Positions 35,409 through 44,676 of a DNA stretch of 64,000 nucleotides are shown in pieces. The notes under the pieces were generated by a model, which did not search any database, had not been told where the DNA came from, and was given only the letters and a program-made list of their open reading frames with translations. How positions within the stretch are numbered: position 1 is the first letter of the stretch; each line of letters starts with the position of its first letter. The translations under genes and the position numbers were made by a program. This stretch comes from Lachnospiraceae bacterium (GTDB lineage: Bacteria; Bacillota; Clostridia; Lachnospirales; Lachnospiraceae), in NCBI GenBank assembly GCA_017623295.1, contig JAGAPK010000017.1, positions 1-64,000 on the forward strand, written 5' to 3'.

Positions 35409-36296
35409 ATGGAGTATAAGATTTTGAGTAATGGCGTAAAAATGCCACAGCTTGGATATGGTGTTTATCAGGTAACAAAAGAAGAATGTGAAAGGTGTGT
35501 ATTGGATGCGCTTAAGGCAGGGTATCGTTCAATCGATACTGCCCAGTCTTATTTTAATGAAGAGGAAGTCGGTAATGCCATTCAGAAAAGTGGAATTTCA
35601 AGAGAAGAAATTTTTTTAACAACGAAAGTCTGGATTGAGCATTACGGGTATGAAGCCTCTAAAGAATCCGTAGAAGAGTCTATGAGAAAATTGCAGGTGG
35701 ATTATATTGATTTAATGCTATTGCATCAGCCTTTTGCAGATTATTACGGAGCATGGCGGGCATTGGAAGACTTGTATGAGGAAGGCAAAATCAGAGCAAT
35801 CGGTATTTCCAATTTTTATCCGGACAGAATGATTGATTTGGCTTCTTTTGCACGAATCAAACCAATGGTGAACCAGATTGAGATTCATCCACATAATCAG
35901 CAGATAAAAGCAAAGGAATGGAATGAAAAATATGGTTTGCAGTTAGAAGCGTGGGCACCTTTTTGCGAAGGCAGAGGCGGTATGTTTGAGGAAGCGGTTT
36001 TAGAAGAAATCGGTGCCAAGTATGGAAAAACAACAGCGCAGGTTATACTAAGATGGCATATCCAGAGAGGTATTGTGGTAATTCCGAAATCAACTCATTT
36101 TGAAAGAATGGTAGAAAATTTTAATGTATTTGATTTTACATTGACACAGGAAGATATGGACAAAATAGCGACACTTGATAAAAAAGAAAGCTCGTTTTTC
36201 TCTCATTATGACCCGAACATGGTTGAATGGTTTGTGAAGATGGTGGAAGAACGCAAGAAGCAGCATGACAGCAGTAAAGAAAAAAAGAGTTGGTAA
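35409..36296 (+). CDS. Aldo/keto reductase
   Basis: 295 residues, a TIM-barrel NADPH-dependent oxidoreductase. The catalytic tetrad is visible: Asp in SIDTAQSYFNE (about 44), Tyr (about 49), Lys in TTKVW (about 75) and His in LLHQPF (about 107). The cofactor motif IPKSTHFERMVENF lies near 245. It resembles YtbE/YvgN-type reductases of methylglyoxal and similar aldehydes. It is controlled by the divergent MerR regulator. Confidence 0.94.
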   Translation: MEYKILSNGVKMPQLGYGVYQVTKEECERCVLDALKAGYRSIDTAQSYFNEEEVGNAIQKSGISREEIFLTTKVWIEHYGYEASKESVEESMRKLQVDYIDLMLLHQPFADYYGAWRALEDLYEEGKIRAIGISNFYPDRMIDLASFARIKPMVNQIEIHPHNQQIKAKEWNEKYGLQLEAWAPFCEGRGGMFEEAVLEEIGAKYGKTTAQVILRWHIQRGIVVIPKSTHFERMVENFNVFDFTLTQEDMDKIATLDKKESSFFSHYDPNMVEWFVKMVEERKKQHDSSKEKKSW

Positions 36297-36304
36297 AAGA
36301 AATG

Positions 36305-36336
36305 CACCGGACAAATTCAAATCCGGTGTATTTTTT
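36305..36336 (+). terminator. Terminator after the aldo/keto reductase
   Basis: CACCGGA (36305-36311) pairs with TCCGGTG (36322-36328), followed by TATTTTTT. Confidence 0.85.
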
Positions 36337-36410
36337 GTGTAGATAAAGTTTGAAAAACGGAGAAAATAGTATAAAAAACTTAAAATTTGTTTTTTAAAAT
36401 AAAAAATGTA

Positions 36411-36439
36411 TTGACAAATATTAGAACTTGTATTATTAT
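36411..36439 (+). promoter_or_regulatory. Strong sigma-A promoter of the sulfur/amino-acid operon
   Basis: Perfect -35 TTGACA (36411-36416), 17-bp spacer, -10 TATTAT (36434-36439). Downstream, GGTAGGAATACTAAG (about 36457-36471) could be an operator, for example of a CymR-type repressor, but this is a guess. The untranslated leader to the first transporter gene is about 225 nt. Confidence 0.75.
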
Positions 36440-36538
36440 TCAATCCATATAAAAAAGGTAGGAATACTAAGAAATAAACGCGCAAGAAAAAAGTTCATAG
36501 AACTTATTTATTTTGTAGAACCCACAGGAGGTACTTAA

Positions 36539-36610
36539 ATGAATGTTTTTCAGTCAGCGGGTGGCTTGTTTCGATGTTGTATCGCAAGAACATATCACTG
36601 TGCAGAATAA
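36539..36610 (+). CDS. Cysteine-rich leader peptide (23 residues)
   Basis: A short ORF with an ideal ribosome binding site, AGGAGGT (36526-36532), seven bases before ATG 36539. It ends at tandem stops TAATAA. The peptide opens with MNVFQSAGGLF, has R-C-C directly after, and a third Cys three residues from the end (TYHCAE). Three of 23 residues are Cys, in the second half. It precedes an ABC transporter operon with a cysteine synthase-like gene. By analogy with amino-acid attenuation peptides, ribosome stalling at the Cys codons could report cysteinyl-tRNA shortage. A small AAGTTC/GAACTT hairpin precedes it, but no clear terminator follows. I do not recognise this peptide family. Confidence 0.6.
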   Translation: MNVFQSAGGLFRCCIARTYHCAE

Positions 36611-36670
36611 TAAATATAATTAAAAAATAGAGAGTATTGTAAAAACACATAGACAGAGGAGAAAAGAAAG

Positions 36671-37567
36671 ATGAAAAGAAGAAATTTAATTGGAATTTTA
36701 TTAGGTACAGCGTTGACAGCAGCTTTGGTTGTTGGATGCGGTAAGACAGAGGAAACAGCAGCAGAGGCTTCTACAGAAGAAAACGCTGCTTCAACAGAAG
36801 AAAATACTGATGCAGCAGAAGTAGAAGAAGTTGCAGAGGAAATTGATGATGAACTTGCAGCAATTCAGAAAGCAGGAAAGATTTTAGTTGGTATAGAAGG
36901 AACTTATCCTCCATTTACATATCATGATGATGATGGAACATTAGTTGGATATGATGTAGAAGTAGCACAGGAAATTGCAAAATATATCGGTGTAGAAGTA
37001 GAGTTTGTAGAATCTGATTGGGATTCTCTGTTGGCAGGTCTGGACAGCGGAAGACTTGACACTGTAATTAATGATGTGACAGTAACAGAAGAGCGACAAG
37101 AAAAATACGATTTTTCAACCCCTTATTACTTTAATTCTCGTCAGATTACGGTAGCTGCAGGTAATCCACTGAACATTCATAGTCTGGAAGATTTAAATGG
37201 AAAGAGAGTTGCAACAAACTCAACAAACGCTTACATATCAGAATTTGAGGAATTAGGAGTAACTATTATTCCTATTGATTCTTCTGAAGAACAGGCAGAT
37301 ATGATTCTGGCAGGAAGAGCAGATTTTGGTACTTTCAGTACTGTAACATTAGCTGATTATCAGAAACAGCATCCAGAAGCTGGCCTTGAAGTTGCATTTG
37401 TAATTCCTGATTCTGAGGAGCAGATTGCAATTCCAGTAAAGAAGGGTGAAACACGTTTACTTGAGCAGATTAATGCAGCACTTGCTTATCTGGACGAATC
37501 AGGAAAACTGGAAGAAATTTCCATTAAATATTTCAATGATGATTACTCCAAATCAAGAGAGAATTAA
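36671..37567 (+). CDS. Amino acid ABC transporter substrate-binding lipoprotein
   Basis: 298 residues. Signal peptide with lipobox VVGCG (Cys about 21), an acidic Ala/Glu/Thr linker, then a type II periplasmic-binding fold of the polar amino acid family (GTYPPFTYHDDDGTLVGYDVEVAQ, RQEKYDFSTPYY, GTFSTVTLADY). The style is that of cystine-binding proteins (TcyA/FliY group), and the operon's cysteine theme fits, but the ligand is inferred. Start follows GAGGAG. Confidence 0.9.
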   Translation: MKRRNLIGILLGTALTAALVVGCGKTEETAAEASTEENAASTEENTDAAEVEEVAEEIDDELAAIQKAGKILVGIEGTYPPFTYHDDDGTLVGYDVEVAQEIAKYIGVEVEFVESDWDSLLAGLDSGRLDTVINDVTVTEERQEKYDFSTPYYFNSRQITVAAGNPLNIHSLEDLNGKRVATNSTNAYISEFEELGVTIIPIDSSEEQADMILAGRADFGTFSTVTLADYQKQHPEAGLEVAFVIPDSEEQIAIPVKKGETRLLEQINAALAYLDESGKLEEISIKYFNDDYSKSREN

Positions 37568-37600
37568 TAATAGAAAATAATAAGAAAAGAGAAAAAAATT

Positions 37601-38089
37601 ATGGCATGGATTACCCCGGTAACATATGAAGAGGCATCAGAGGATGCAAAGAAATTTATTGACGAAAGAGAGGGCGCACTGAACTCAAACAAGTGCGCAA
37701 CTCTATTAAAAAATGCTGTTGTTTATGATTCTGTGGAAAAGAATGGTTGGCGTATGGATGATGAATTGCAGCGTCTGGTTGGCAAGAGAATGGGAGATTT
37801 GCTTGAGTATGTAATTTCTGTAGAAAATAAATCAGTAATATGCTCCAGATATTTTACAAAATGTCTGGCAGATCAGGGCATTGATTTTGAAACGACAGAG
37901 TTTACGGAACAGGAAAAGCTCATTATCGAATATGGACAAGCCATTGCAAGAGATTTTCATAATATTCCAGAGGATTTGAAAAAAAGATTGAAAACGGCTT
38001 TTACAGAAGAGCAGATTGTAGTAATCACTGGTATGGCTGTAGTCATTACAGCAGATAATTACTTTGAGACAATTATGGATTTAGAGTAG
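37601..38089 (+). CDS. AhpD-like/carboxymuconolactone decarboxylase-fold protein 1 (single Cys)
   Basis: 162 residues, all helical, with the AhpD-like core DELQRLVGKRMGDLLEYVISVE followed by the active-site region KSVICSRYF. Its paralogue two genes later has CIVCSTYF at the same place, so here the first Cys of the C-x-x-C is Ser. AhpD enzymes use this pair as a thiol/disulfide relay. With one Cys left, this copy may be a regulator, a partner subunit or act through a mixed disulfide. It lies between the binding protein and the permease gene, a rare place for such a protein. Confidence 0.7.
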   Translation: MAWITPVTYEEASEDAKKFIDEREGALNSNKCATLLKNAVVYDSVEKNGWRMDDELQRLVGKRMGDLLEYVISVENKSVICSRYFTKCLADQGIDFETTEFTEQEKLIIEYGQAIARDFHNIPEDLKKRLKTAFTEEQIVVITGMAVVITADNYFETIMDLE

Positions 38090-38099
38090 GGATAAAAAT

Positions 38100-38795
38100 A
38101 TGGACGAACGTTTGATAGAAATACTATTACAATCATTTACAAAAATTTTGATTCCATGTATCAAAATTACAATTCCACTTACAATTATTTCATATGTGCT
38201 TGGAGTTGCATTGGCATTGTTTTTGGCACTTGTGCAGGTAGCAAATGTGAAAGGCCTGAAGCAGTTTGCCAGATTTTATATCTGGATTTTTAGAGGTACA
38301 CCTTTATTGGTGCAGTTATTTATTATTTTCTTCGGTCTTCCTTCGGTAGGAATCATGTTGGATGCTTTTCCTTCGGCAGTCATTGCTTTTGCTTTGAATT
38401 TAGCAGCATATAATGCAGAGGTTATACGTTCTGCAATTTTGGCAGTACCTGAAGGACAAACAGAGGCAGCATATATGGCGGGGTTAAGCTATCCGCAGTT
38501 AATGATACGAATTGTGCTTCCACAGGCAGCCAGAATTGCATTCCCACCATTGTTTAATTCATTGATTGGATTGACAAAGGATACGTCATTAGCATCTAAT
38601 ATTACTGTAATTGAGATGTTCTCTGTTGCACAGCAGGTAGCAGCCCGATATTATGAGCCATTTGCACTCTACTGTGAGGCAGCATTTATCTATTTAATCA
38701 TCTGTACACTGCTTACATGGCTGCAGTCGTATATGGAGAAAAAATTAACATGGAAACAACCACAAGAAAAAGGAGAGGTACAGGTTAATGCCTAG
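38100..38795 (+). CDS. Amino acid ABC transporter permease
   Basis: 231 residues with five transmembrane segments of the HisM/GlnP type. The EAA loop reads EAAYMAGLSYPQLMIRIVLPQA, and the N-terminal FRGTPLLVQLFIIFFGLP motif is present. It overlaps the next gene by eight bases. It forms the channel of the transporter with the ATPase at 39306. Confidence 0.94.
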   Translation: MDERLIEILLQSFTKILIPCIKITIPLTIISYVLGVALALFLALVQVANVKGLKQFARFYIWIFRGTPLLVQLFIIFFGLPSVGIMLDAFPSAVIAFALNLAAYNAEVIRSAILAVPEGQTEAAYMAGLSYPQLMIRIVLPQAARIAFPPLFNSLIGLTKDTSLASNITVIEMFSVAQQVAARYYEPFALYCEAAFIYLIICTLLTWLQSYMEKKLTWKQPQEKGEVQVNA

Positions 38796-39294
38796 AATAT
38801 CAAAGATAAATCCGGAAACAGCTCCGGAGCATGTAAAAAAAGCTATAGAAGAGCATGTGGCAGCTGGATATCGTATTACAAATGAAAAATTAACATTATT
38901 ACATAATGTAACTGCTTTTAAAGCATTGGAAGAACAGTCTTATGAATTGGATAAAGAACTTCAGAGATTGATTGGAAAAAGAGCTGCAGATTTTTATGAA
39001 TATGCGATTTCGCTGGAAAATGACTGCATTGTATGCAGTACCTATTTCCAAAAATTATTGGAGCAAAACGGCATTACAGATTTTGACCATTTTGCTTTTA
39101 CAGACAGAGAAAATCTGCTGATTGCTTATGGAAGAGCCATTGCGAATGATCATAAAAATATTCCAGACGAACTGTTTGCAAAACTTCGTCAGGAATTTAA
39201 TGAAGAAGAAATTGTCGTAATTACGACAATGGGACTTTTCATGATAGCAAATAATTATTTTAATGACATTTTACAGGTAGAACCGGAATTTTAA
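38788..39294 (+). CDS. AhpD-like/carboxymuconolactone decarboxylase-fold protein 2 (C-x-x-C)
   Basis: 168 residues, a clear paralogue of the 37601 protein ([46 protein letters not shown]). It keeps the C-x-x-C active site as CIVCSTYF, though the His found in classical AhpD (C-x-x-C-x-x-x-H) is Phe. It may reduce the imported disulfide, or a peroxide, inside the cell. It is translationally coupled to the permease (8-bp overlap) and followed 12 bp later by the ATPase, so it is an integral part of the transporter operon. Confidence 0.75.
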   Translation: MPRISKINPETAPEHVKKAIEEHVAAGYRITNEKLTLLHNVTAFKALEEQSYELDKELQRLIGKRAADFYEYAISLENDCIVCSTYFQKLLEQNGITDFDHFAFTDRENLLIAYGRAIANDHKNIPDELFAKLRQEFNEEEIVVITTMGLFMIANNYFNDILQVEPEF

Positions 39295-39305
39295 GGAGAC
39301 TAACT

Positions 39306-40058
39306 ATGCTTGAAGGTAAGAATTTACACAAAAGCTTCGGTAATAATGAAGTTCTAAAAGGTGTGGACTTCAAAGTGGATAAAGGCGAAGTAATTGCTGT
39401 TATTGGCAGCAGTGGTTCAGGAAAGACAACCATGCTGCGGTGTATCAGTTTTTTGGAAAAAGCAGATAAGGGAGAAATTGTTTTCGACGAATTCCAGAAA
39501 GATATTACCCGTGTAGACAAACGAGAAATTCGTAAACTAAGAATGAAAATGGGCTTTGTATTTCAAAGTTACAATTTGTTCCGAAATAAAACAGCATTAG
39601 AAAACGTAATGATTGGACTTACTGTTGCCAGAAAAATGAACCGAAAAAAAGCGGAGCAGATTGCTAAGGAAGCATTGGAAAAAGTAGGTATGGGAAACCG
39701 ATCCAATTATTATCCAGACCAGCTTTCAGGTGGACAGCAGCAGCGTGTAGCGATTGCCAGAGCAATGGCTACAAATCCCGAGGTGATTCTTTTTGATGAA
39801 CCGACTTCCGCTTTGGACCCTGAATTGACAGGTGAGGTATTGGATGTCATGAAAAAATTGGCAGCAGAAGGAACTACTATGGTAGTAGTGACTCATGAAA
39901 TGGACTTTGCCCAAGAAGTTGCTAATCGCGTGGTCTTTATGGAGAATGGTGTCATTGTAGAAGAAGGAGAGGCAAAGGAATTTTTCAGAAGCCCGAAAGA
40001 GGAAAGCACCAGAAGATTTTTGCGGAGAGTGTTGAAGGACTATGACTACAGTATCTGA
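39306..40058 (+). CDS. Amino acid ABC transporter ATP-binding protein
   Basis: 250 residues of the GlnQ/TcyC group. Walker [10 protein letters not shown] (about 35-43), signature [14 protein letters not shown], Walker [16 protein letters not shown] and switch His in [10 protein letters not shown]. It completes the transporter with the permease and binding protein upstream. The end overlaps the start of the M20 peptidase gene by 17 bases. Confidence 0.95.
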   Translation: MLEGKNLHKSFGNNEVLKGVDFKVDKGEVIAVIGSSGSGKTTMLRCISFLEKADKGEIVFDEFQKDITRVDKREIRKLRMKMGFVFQSYNLFRNKTALENVMIGLTVARKMNRKKAEQIAKEALEKVGMGNRSNYYPDQLSGGQQQRVAIARAMATNPEVILFDEPTSALDPELTGEVLDVMKKLAAEGTTMVVVTHEMDFAQEVANRVVFMENGVIVEEGEAKEFFRSPKEESTRRFLRRVLKDYDYSI

Positions 40059-41463
40059 TGAAACAAAACAAAAAATTTCTTCATGGGTAAAAACTCATGA
40101 AAAGGAATATATTGATGCACTCATTCAGTTGGTTAACATCAAAAGCGTGGCAGGAGAAGCAGTAGGAGATCATCCTTTTGGAGATGGAGTTGCAAAGGCA
40201 CTGGATTATGTATTGCAGGTTTCCAAAGAGTATGGTTTTGAAGTAGAGAATGATGACTATTATTGTGGAAGTGCCATTTTACCGGGGAAAGAAATAAAAC
40301 CCGGTATTGCTTTTGTAGGACATCTGGATGTTGTGCCTGAGGGAGAAGGATGGAGTTATCCACCCTATGATGCCAGAGTGATTCAGGGACAGATTACCGG
40401 ACGAGGAAGCAGTGATAACAAGGGACCTGCATTGGCTGCATTGTTTGCACTTCGCTGTGTGAAAGAATTGGGATTTCTGGTAAAGCATACATTTCAGGTG
40501 CTTTTCGGTTGTCAGGAAGAGTGTGGCATGAATGACATGCCATATTATTTGGAACAGCATAAGGAAAATTTACCCCAGTTGTTTCTTGTGTGCGATTGTC
40601 CTTTTCCTATTCATTATGGGGAAAAAGGAATTATGATTTTGGACCTTGTTACGGAACTTAGTGGCAATCACATTCATGACTTTCATGGAGGTGTTGTGAC
40701 AAATAGTGTACCGGATAAGGCGGTAGCTTTGCTTAAAAATATATCTTTTGATGACGTGACGGCGCAGATTCGTGACGAGCGGATTTGCGTGTCGCAAGAG
40801 ACAGATTTTGTGAAAGTGTCAGCTGCCGGAGTCGGCGGACATGCTGCATTTCCAGAAGGAACTGTAAATGCAATCGGTATACTGGCAGAGGCATTGGCAA
40901 GATTAGAGCAATTAGATGTCGAAGAAAAACGTGCGATGCAATTTCTTGCTAGAATGTTGTCCAAACATGATGGAAGTGAGTTAGGAATTGCAGCAGAAAG
41001 TACAGAATGGGGAAAAAATACAGCGGTTGGTGGTTATGTAACGTTACAGGATAATCGACTGGTGCAAAATATTAATATTCGCTATATAGGATCAACGGAT
41101 CATGAGGCAATGTTAGAACAGATAAAACGTGCGGCAAAAGAAGAAGGATTCTGGTTGGAACATGTAGATAATAGTGCTCCAATGTATATGTCTTTGGATT
41201 CCATGAATGGGCTGCCAAGAAAAATTTTGGCACTTGCTGAAGAATTGTTGGAAATGGGACCTTTGAAACCAGAAATTTTGGCGGGAGGCACACATGCCAG
41301 AAAATTGCCAAATGCTATTGGCTTTGGACCGGATATGGATACGGATCCACCATGTCTTGGACATGCTCATGCACAGGATGAATCGGTACGCCTGGATATT
41401 ATGGAACGTGCAATTCGTGTCTATGCTGCGGCGATTATAGCCATTGATGAGATGTTGGATTAG
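40042..41463 (+). CDS. M20-family dipeptidase (PepV-like)
   Basis: 473 residues. Metal ligands and catalytic residues are in place: [40 protein letters not shown], and the C-terminal His in [10 protein letters not shown]. The enzyme likely removes N-terminal residues from di- or tripeptides, for example Cys-containing dipeptides brought in by the transporter. It overlaps the ATPase gene, which suggests tight co-expression. Substrate is inferred from context. Confidence 0.9.
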   Translation: MTTVSDETKQKISSWVKTHEKEYIDALIQLVNIKSVAGEAVGDHPFGDGVAKALDYVLQVSKEYGFEVENDDYYCGSAILPGKEIKPGIAFVGHLDVVPEGEGWSYPPYDARVIQGQITGRGSSDNKGPALAALFALRCVKELGFLVKHTFQVLFGCQEECGMNDMPYYLEQHKENLPQLFLVCDCPFPIHYGEKGIMILDLVTELSGNHIHDFHGGVVTNSVPDKAVALLKNISFDDVTAQIRDERICVSQETDFVKVSAAGVGGHAAFPEGTVNAIGILAEALARLEQLDVEEKRAMQFLARMLSKHDGSELGIAAESTEWGKNTAVGGYVTLQDNRLVQNINIRYIGSTDHEAMLEQIKRAAKEEGFWLEHVDNSAPMYMSLDSMNGLPRKILALAEELLEMGPLKPEILAGGTHARKLPNAIGFGPDMDTDPPCLGHAHAQDESVRLDIMERAIRVYAAAIIAIDEMLD

Positions 41464-41471
41464 GAAAGATT

Positions 41472-42380
41472 ATGAAGAAAGATCAAATAAAAAATTGGGC
41501 AGGCCTGCCACTATTGGCAGCTACCGTAGGAAATCTAATCTGGGGATTTAGCAATGCTTTTACACAGGTGGCTCTTACAGTAGCAAGTCCATCGGTAGTG
41601 CTTGCCATTCGGTTTCTATTGGCTATTCTGGTGATGAGTTTTTTCATTTTATCCGGAAAAGAAAAAATAGATTTTCGGAAACCGAAATTGTTATATTTAG
41701 TTAGTTTAGGCATAGTGGAATTATGCTATTTTTATTGTGAAAGTTATGGAATTGTGTATACAAATGTAACCTGCTCAGGAGTGGTGTTAGCCATTTCTCC
41801 TGTTGTTGCAATAGCAATGGCAGCAGCTGTGTTGAAGGAGATTCCGACGCGGAAGCAGGTATTTTTTTCATTTGTAGCCGTAGCCGGAGTAATTATGATA
41901 ACTGTGGCTGAGGGCATGGCGGGAGAAATACAGCCTATTGGTATTTTATTACTATTAGGAGGATGTCTTTTTTCAGCAGTATTTCGTATTATCAATCGTA
42001 GTATTTGTGGCATTTACACGACTTTTGAACGTACCTATATGGTATTGTTAGTATCAGCTGTCAGTTTTACAATTATGGCATTAATAGAAGAAAAAGGGAA
42101 AATAAGTGTTTTCCTCAGCCCGATTGTTGAACCCAAGTTTATGATTCCTGTAGCAATTCTGGGAATATGCAGCTCCGTAGGAGCCAATCTGATGGTAAAC
42201 TATGCGGCAGAGAGACTGCCAATTGTCCGACTTGCTGTTTTTGGAGCAATCAGTACAATTTGTTCTATGGTGGGTGGTATTCTCTTTCTTGGGGAACCGC
42301 TGACTGTTATGGCTTTAGTTGGTGCTGTGCTGATTCTGACCGGTATCTGGCAGGTGAATAAGAATGGAGAAAACTCATAA
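41472..42380 (+). CDS. EamA/DMT-family transporter
   Basis: 302 residues with ten predicted transmembrane helices in two EamA repeats (first NLIWGFSNAFTQVALTVA; second SVGANLMVNYAAERLPIV...GGILFLGEPLT). Members such as YdeD/EamA export cysteine pathway metabolites. In this operon export of excess cysteine or a by-product is a plausible role, but direction and substrate are inferred. Confidence 0.88.
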   Translation: MKKDQIKNWAGLPLLAATVGNLIWGFSNAFTQVALTVASPSVVLAIRFLLAILVMSFFILSGKEKIDFRKPKLLYLVSLGIVELCYFYCESYGIVYTNVTCSGVVLAISPVVAIAMAAAVLKEIPTRKQVFFSFVAVAGVIMITVAEGMAGEIQPIGILLLLGGCLFSAVFRIINRSICGIYTTFERTYMVLLVSAVSFTIMALIEEKGKISVFLSPIVEPKFMIPVAILGICSSVGANLMVNYAAERLPIVRLAVFGAISTICSMVGGILFLGEPLTVMALVGAVLILTGIWQVNKNGENS

Positions 42381-42409
42381 AGAGAGTAATGGTGGAGGAA
42401 ATAAGTGGC

Positions 42410-43408
42410 ATGGGTAAAATCGTGACATCTATTGAAGAATTGGTTGGGAATACTCCTTTAATGGAATTGAAAGGGTATGAACAAAAATATGATCTGAAGG
42501 CCCATCTGTTGGCAAAACTGGAATACTTTAATCCGACTGGAAGTGTTAAGGACAGAGCTGCTCTTAATATGATTCGTGGTGCGGAAGAGGAAGGATTAAT
42601 TCGTCCCGGTGATACGATTGTAGAGCAGACGAGTGGAAATACAGGAATCGGATTGGCGGCTTTTGCAATTGCCAGGGGATATCAGATGGAAATATTTCTG
42701 GAACGTGGCGCTTCCAGAGAAAGAAGACTCATGTTGGAGGCTTATGGAGTAAAGTTTCTTGATTATAAAGATGCGTTAGGAAACAAGAGCGAAGAAGAGC
42801 GTGCTTTCGGATGGCAGGAACCCGATAGAGAGGCTACCTTACGGGAAATTTATGATTATTGTCAGAGACAGGAGAAGAAGCATTATTTCATCAATCAGGT
42901 CACAAATCCATATAATCCGCAGGCACATATTCAGACTACCGGTCCTGAAATCTGGGAGGATACACAGGGAAAGGTGGATATTTTAGTGTGCATGGTTGGA
43001 ACCGGAGGAACCGCCTATGGTCTTTTCAATTATTTGAAGGGGAAAAATCCGAACTTACAGATAGTGCTTGCACAGCCGGATCCTTCTTCCAGAATGACAC
43101 CAGAACAACCCGATGTGGAAATTATTGATGGAGTTCTGGCGTTTGATGGAATACCGGAGGAAGAAAAATCTGGATTCGTAGAGGAAGGTATGTACGATAT
43201 GTGTATCAATGTAAAGACAGAAGAAGCTTTTGCAACAGCAAGAGAGCTTGTAAAAACAGACGGTCTTCTTATGGGAACGTCCTCTGCAGCAGCACTCTTT
43301 GCTGCCACTCAACTAGCGAAAAAGCCTGAAAATGAAGGAAAAAATATTGTAATTATCATGCCGGATAACGGAATGAAGTATTTTTCAACGAATCTTTTTT
43401 CTAAATGA
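42410..43408 (+). CDS. Cysteine synthase-like PLP enzyme
   Basis: 332 residues from ATG 42410 (GGAGG 12 bases before; ATG 42389 is an alternative). The fold type II motifs are present: ELVGNTPLMEL, the PLP lysine in NPTGSVKDRAA, TSGNTGIGLAA and the phosphate loop GTGGTAYG. Compared with plain O-acetylserine sulfhydrylase there is an extra segment (about 120-160; EEERAFGWQEPDREATLREI). It could be a cysteine synthase, cystathionine beta-synthase-like enzyme or desulfhydrase. It is the last gene of the operon. Confidence 0.85.
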   Translation: MGKIVTSIEELVGNTPLMELKGYEQKYDLKAHLLAKLEYFNPTGSVKDRAALNMIRGAEEEGLIRPGDTIVEQTSGNTGIGLAAFAIARGYQMEIFLERGASRERRLMLEAYGVKFLDYKDALGNKSEEERAFGWQEPDREATLREIYDYCQRQEKKHYFINQVTNPYNPQAHIQTTGPEIWEDTQGKVDILVCMVGTGGTAYGLFNYLKGKNPNLQIVLAQPDPSSRMTPEQPDVEIIDGVLAFDGIPEEEKSGFVEEGMYDMCINVKTEEAFATARELVKTDGLLMGTSSAAALFAATQLAKKPENEGKNIVIIMPDNGMKYFSTNLFSK

Positions 43409-43498
43409 GATTACATCCTGAAAAACTGTTATAAAAGCTTGAAAAAATTTGTTGATCATGATATTATAATTCTACTCTTTGCACTGCATATAAATCTA

Positions 43499-43619
43499 CA
43501 GTACAAACTGAGCAGACCGTGATATCATATCATGGAGTCGGGTCACAGATGTGACAGTGGAAGCGAATCTATCATCCACGGGACAGTAGTTGCTAATACT
43601 GATTCGTGGGTGTTTTTTT
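43499..43619 (+). promoter_or_regulatory. NiCo (czcD) riboswitch with terminator
   Basis: The leader of the CDF exporter gene matches the NiCo riboswitch pattern: ACTGAGCAGACCGTG (43507-43521), an internal GGTCACAGATGTGACAG hairpin and GGGACAGTAGTT (43580-43591). The terminator ATCCACG (43574-43580) / CGTGGGT (43605-43611) with seven T overlaps the last core part, as in known examples that turn on expression when Co2+ or Ni2+ bind. A TATAAT at 43465-43470 is the likely -10 box. The assignment is from remembered consensus, supported by the downstream metal exporter. Confidence 0.8.
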
Positions 43620-43720
43620 ATCCTTTTTTCTGAAAAAATTCCGGAAGAAAAGTATTCTTTAGAAAATCCCCACATATAGTTAGTGCCATAGAGCTATCTT
43701 ATTTTTGGAGGTAACTTGGT

Positions 43721-44653
43721 ATGGAAGAAAACAAAGTATGGAAGGAACGTAAAGAAATCGAAAGCATAGAATCAGATGATAGCTTTCAGAAGGTTGCGAC
43801 CAGAGTATCGGTAGTTACAATTATTGTGAATATTATACTTGCGCTCTTTAAGCTGGTGGCAGGTGTGATTGCACATTCCAGCGCAATGATAAGTGATGCA
43901 ATACATTCCGCATCGGATGTATTCAGCACAGTTGTTGTTATGATTGGTATTAAATTAGCTGCCAAAGAATCGGATAAAGAGCATCCTTATGGGCATGAAC
44001 GTCTGGAATGTGTAGCCGCGATTCTTCTGTCAATGGTGCTTTTTATTACCGGTCTGGCAATCGGAATGGAGGCATTGCAGAATATTTTGCAAGGGAATTA
44101 TGCAAACTTAGAGGTTCCGGGAGTTCTGGCATTGGTGGCAGCAGTGATTTCGATTGCTATAAAAGAAGGAATGTTCTGGTATACTAAATTCCATGCGAAA
44201 AGAATTGATTCCAGCGCCTTGATGGCAGATGCGTGGCACCATCGCTCCGATGCGTTTTCTTCTATTGGCGCATTAATTGGTATTGGTGGAGCAAGACTGG
44301 GTTTTCCAATCATGGATTCGATTGCCAGTTTAGTGATTTTCTTTTTTATTGTAAAAGCTGCTTACGATATTTTCCGTGATGCAGTGGACAAAATGGTAGA
44401 TCATTCTTGTGATGAAGCAACAGAAAAACAGATGCGAGATTGCATTATTGTAGATGAGGATGTCATCAGCCTTGATTTATTACAAACACGTGTATTTGGC
44501 AATAAAATATATGTAGATATCGAAATTGGTGTGGAAGGTTCTCGTACATTGCAGGATGCACATGGAATTGCCGAAAGAATACATGATAAAATTGAGTTGG
44601 ATTTCCCGAAAGTAAAACATATTATGGTGCATGTAAATCCGGCAGAGATTTAA
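43721..44653 (+). CDS. Cation diffusion facilitator (CDF) metal exporter
   Basis: 310 residues: six transmembrane helices and a C-terminal cytoplasmic metal-binding domain (KIYVDIEIGVEGSRTLQDAHGIAERIHDKIE). The A-site ligands lie in SAMISDAIHSASD and DAWHHRSDAF. CDF proteins export Zn, Co, Ni, Fe or Mn. The NiCo riboswitch upstream points to cobalt or nickel as the inducing and exported metal. Start follows TGGAGG. Confidence 0.93.
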   Translation: MEENKVWKERKEIESIESDDSFQKVATRVSVVTIIVNIILALFKLVAGVIAHSSAMISDAIHSASDVFSTVVVMIGIKLAAKESDKEHPYGHERLECVAAILLSMVLFITGLAIGMEALQNILQGNYANLEVPGVLALVAAVISIAIKEGMFWYTKFHAKRIDSSALMADAWHHRSDAFSSIGALIGIGGARLGFPIMDSIASLVIFFFIVKAAYDIFRDAVDKMVDHSCDEATEKQMRDCIIVDEDVISLDLLQTRVFGNKIYVDIEIGVEGSRTLQDAHGIAERIHDKIELDFPKVKHIMVHVNPAEI

Positions 44654-44676
44654 ATGAAAGAAAGGTATATTTATCA

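Noticed and set aside
36090..36485. 131-codon minus-strand ORF across the reductase end and leader
   Set aside because: AT-rich shadow, crosses a terminator and a strong promoter.
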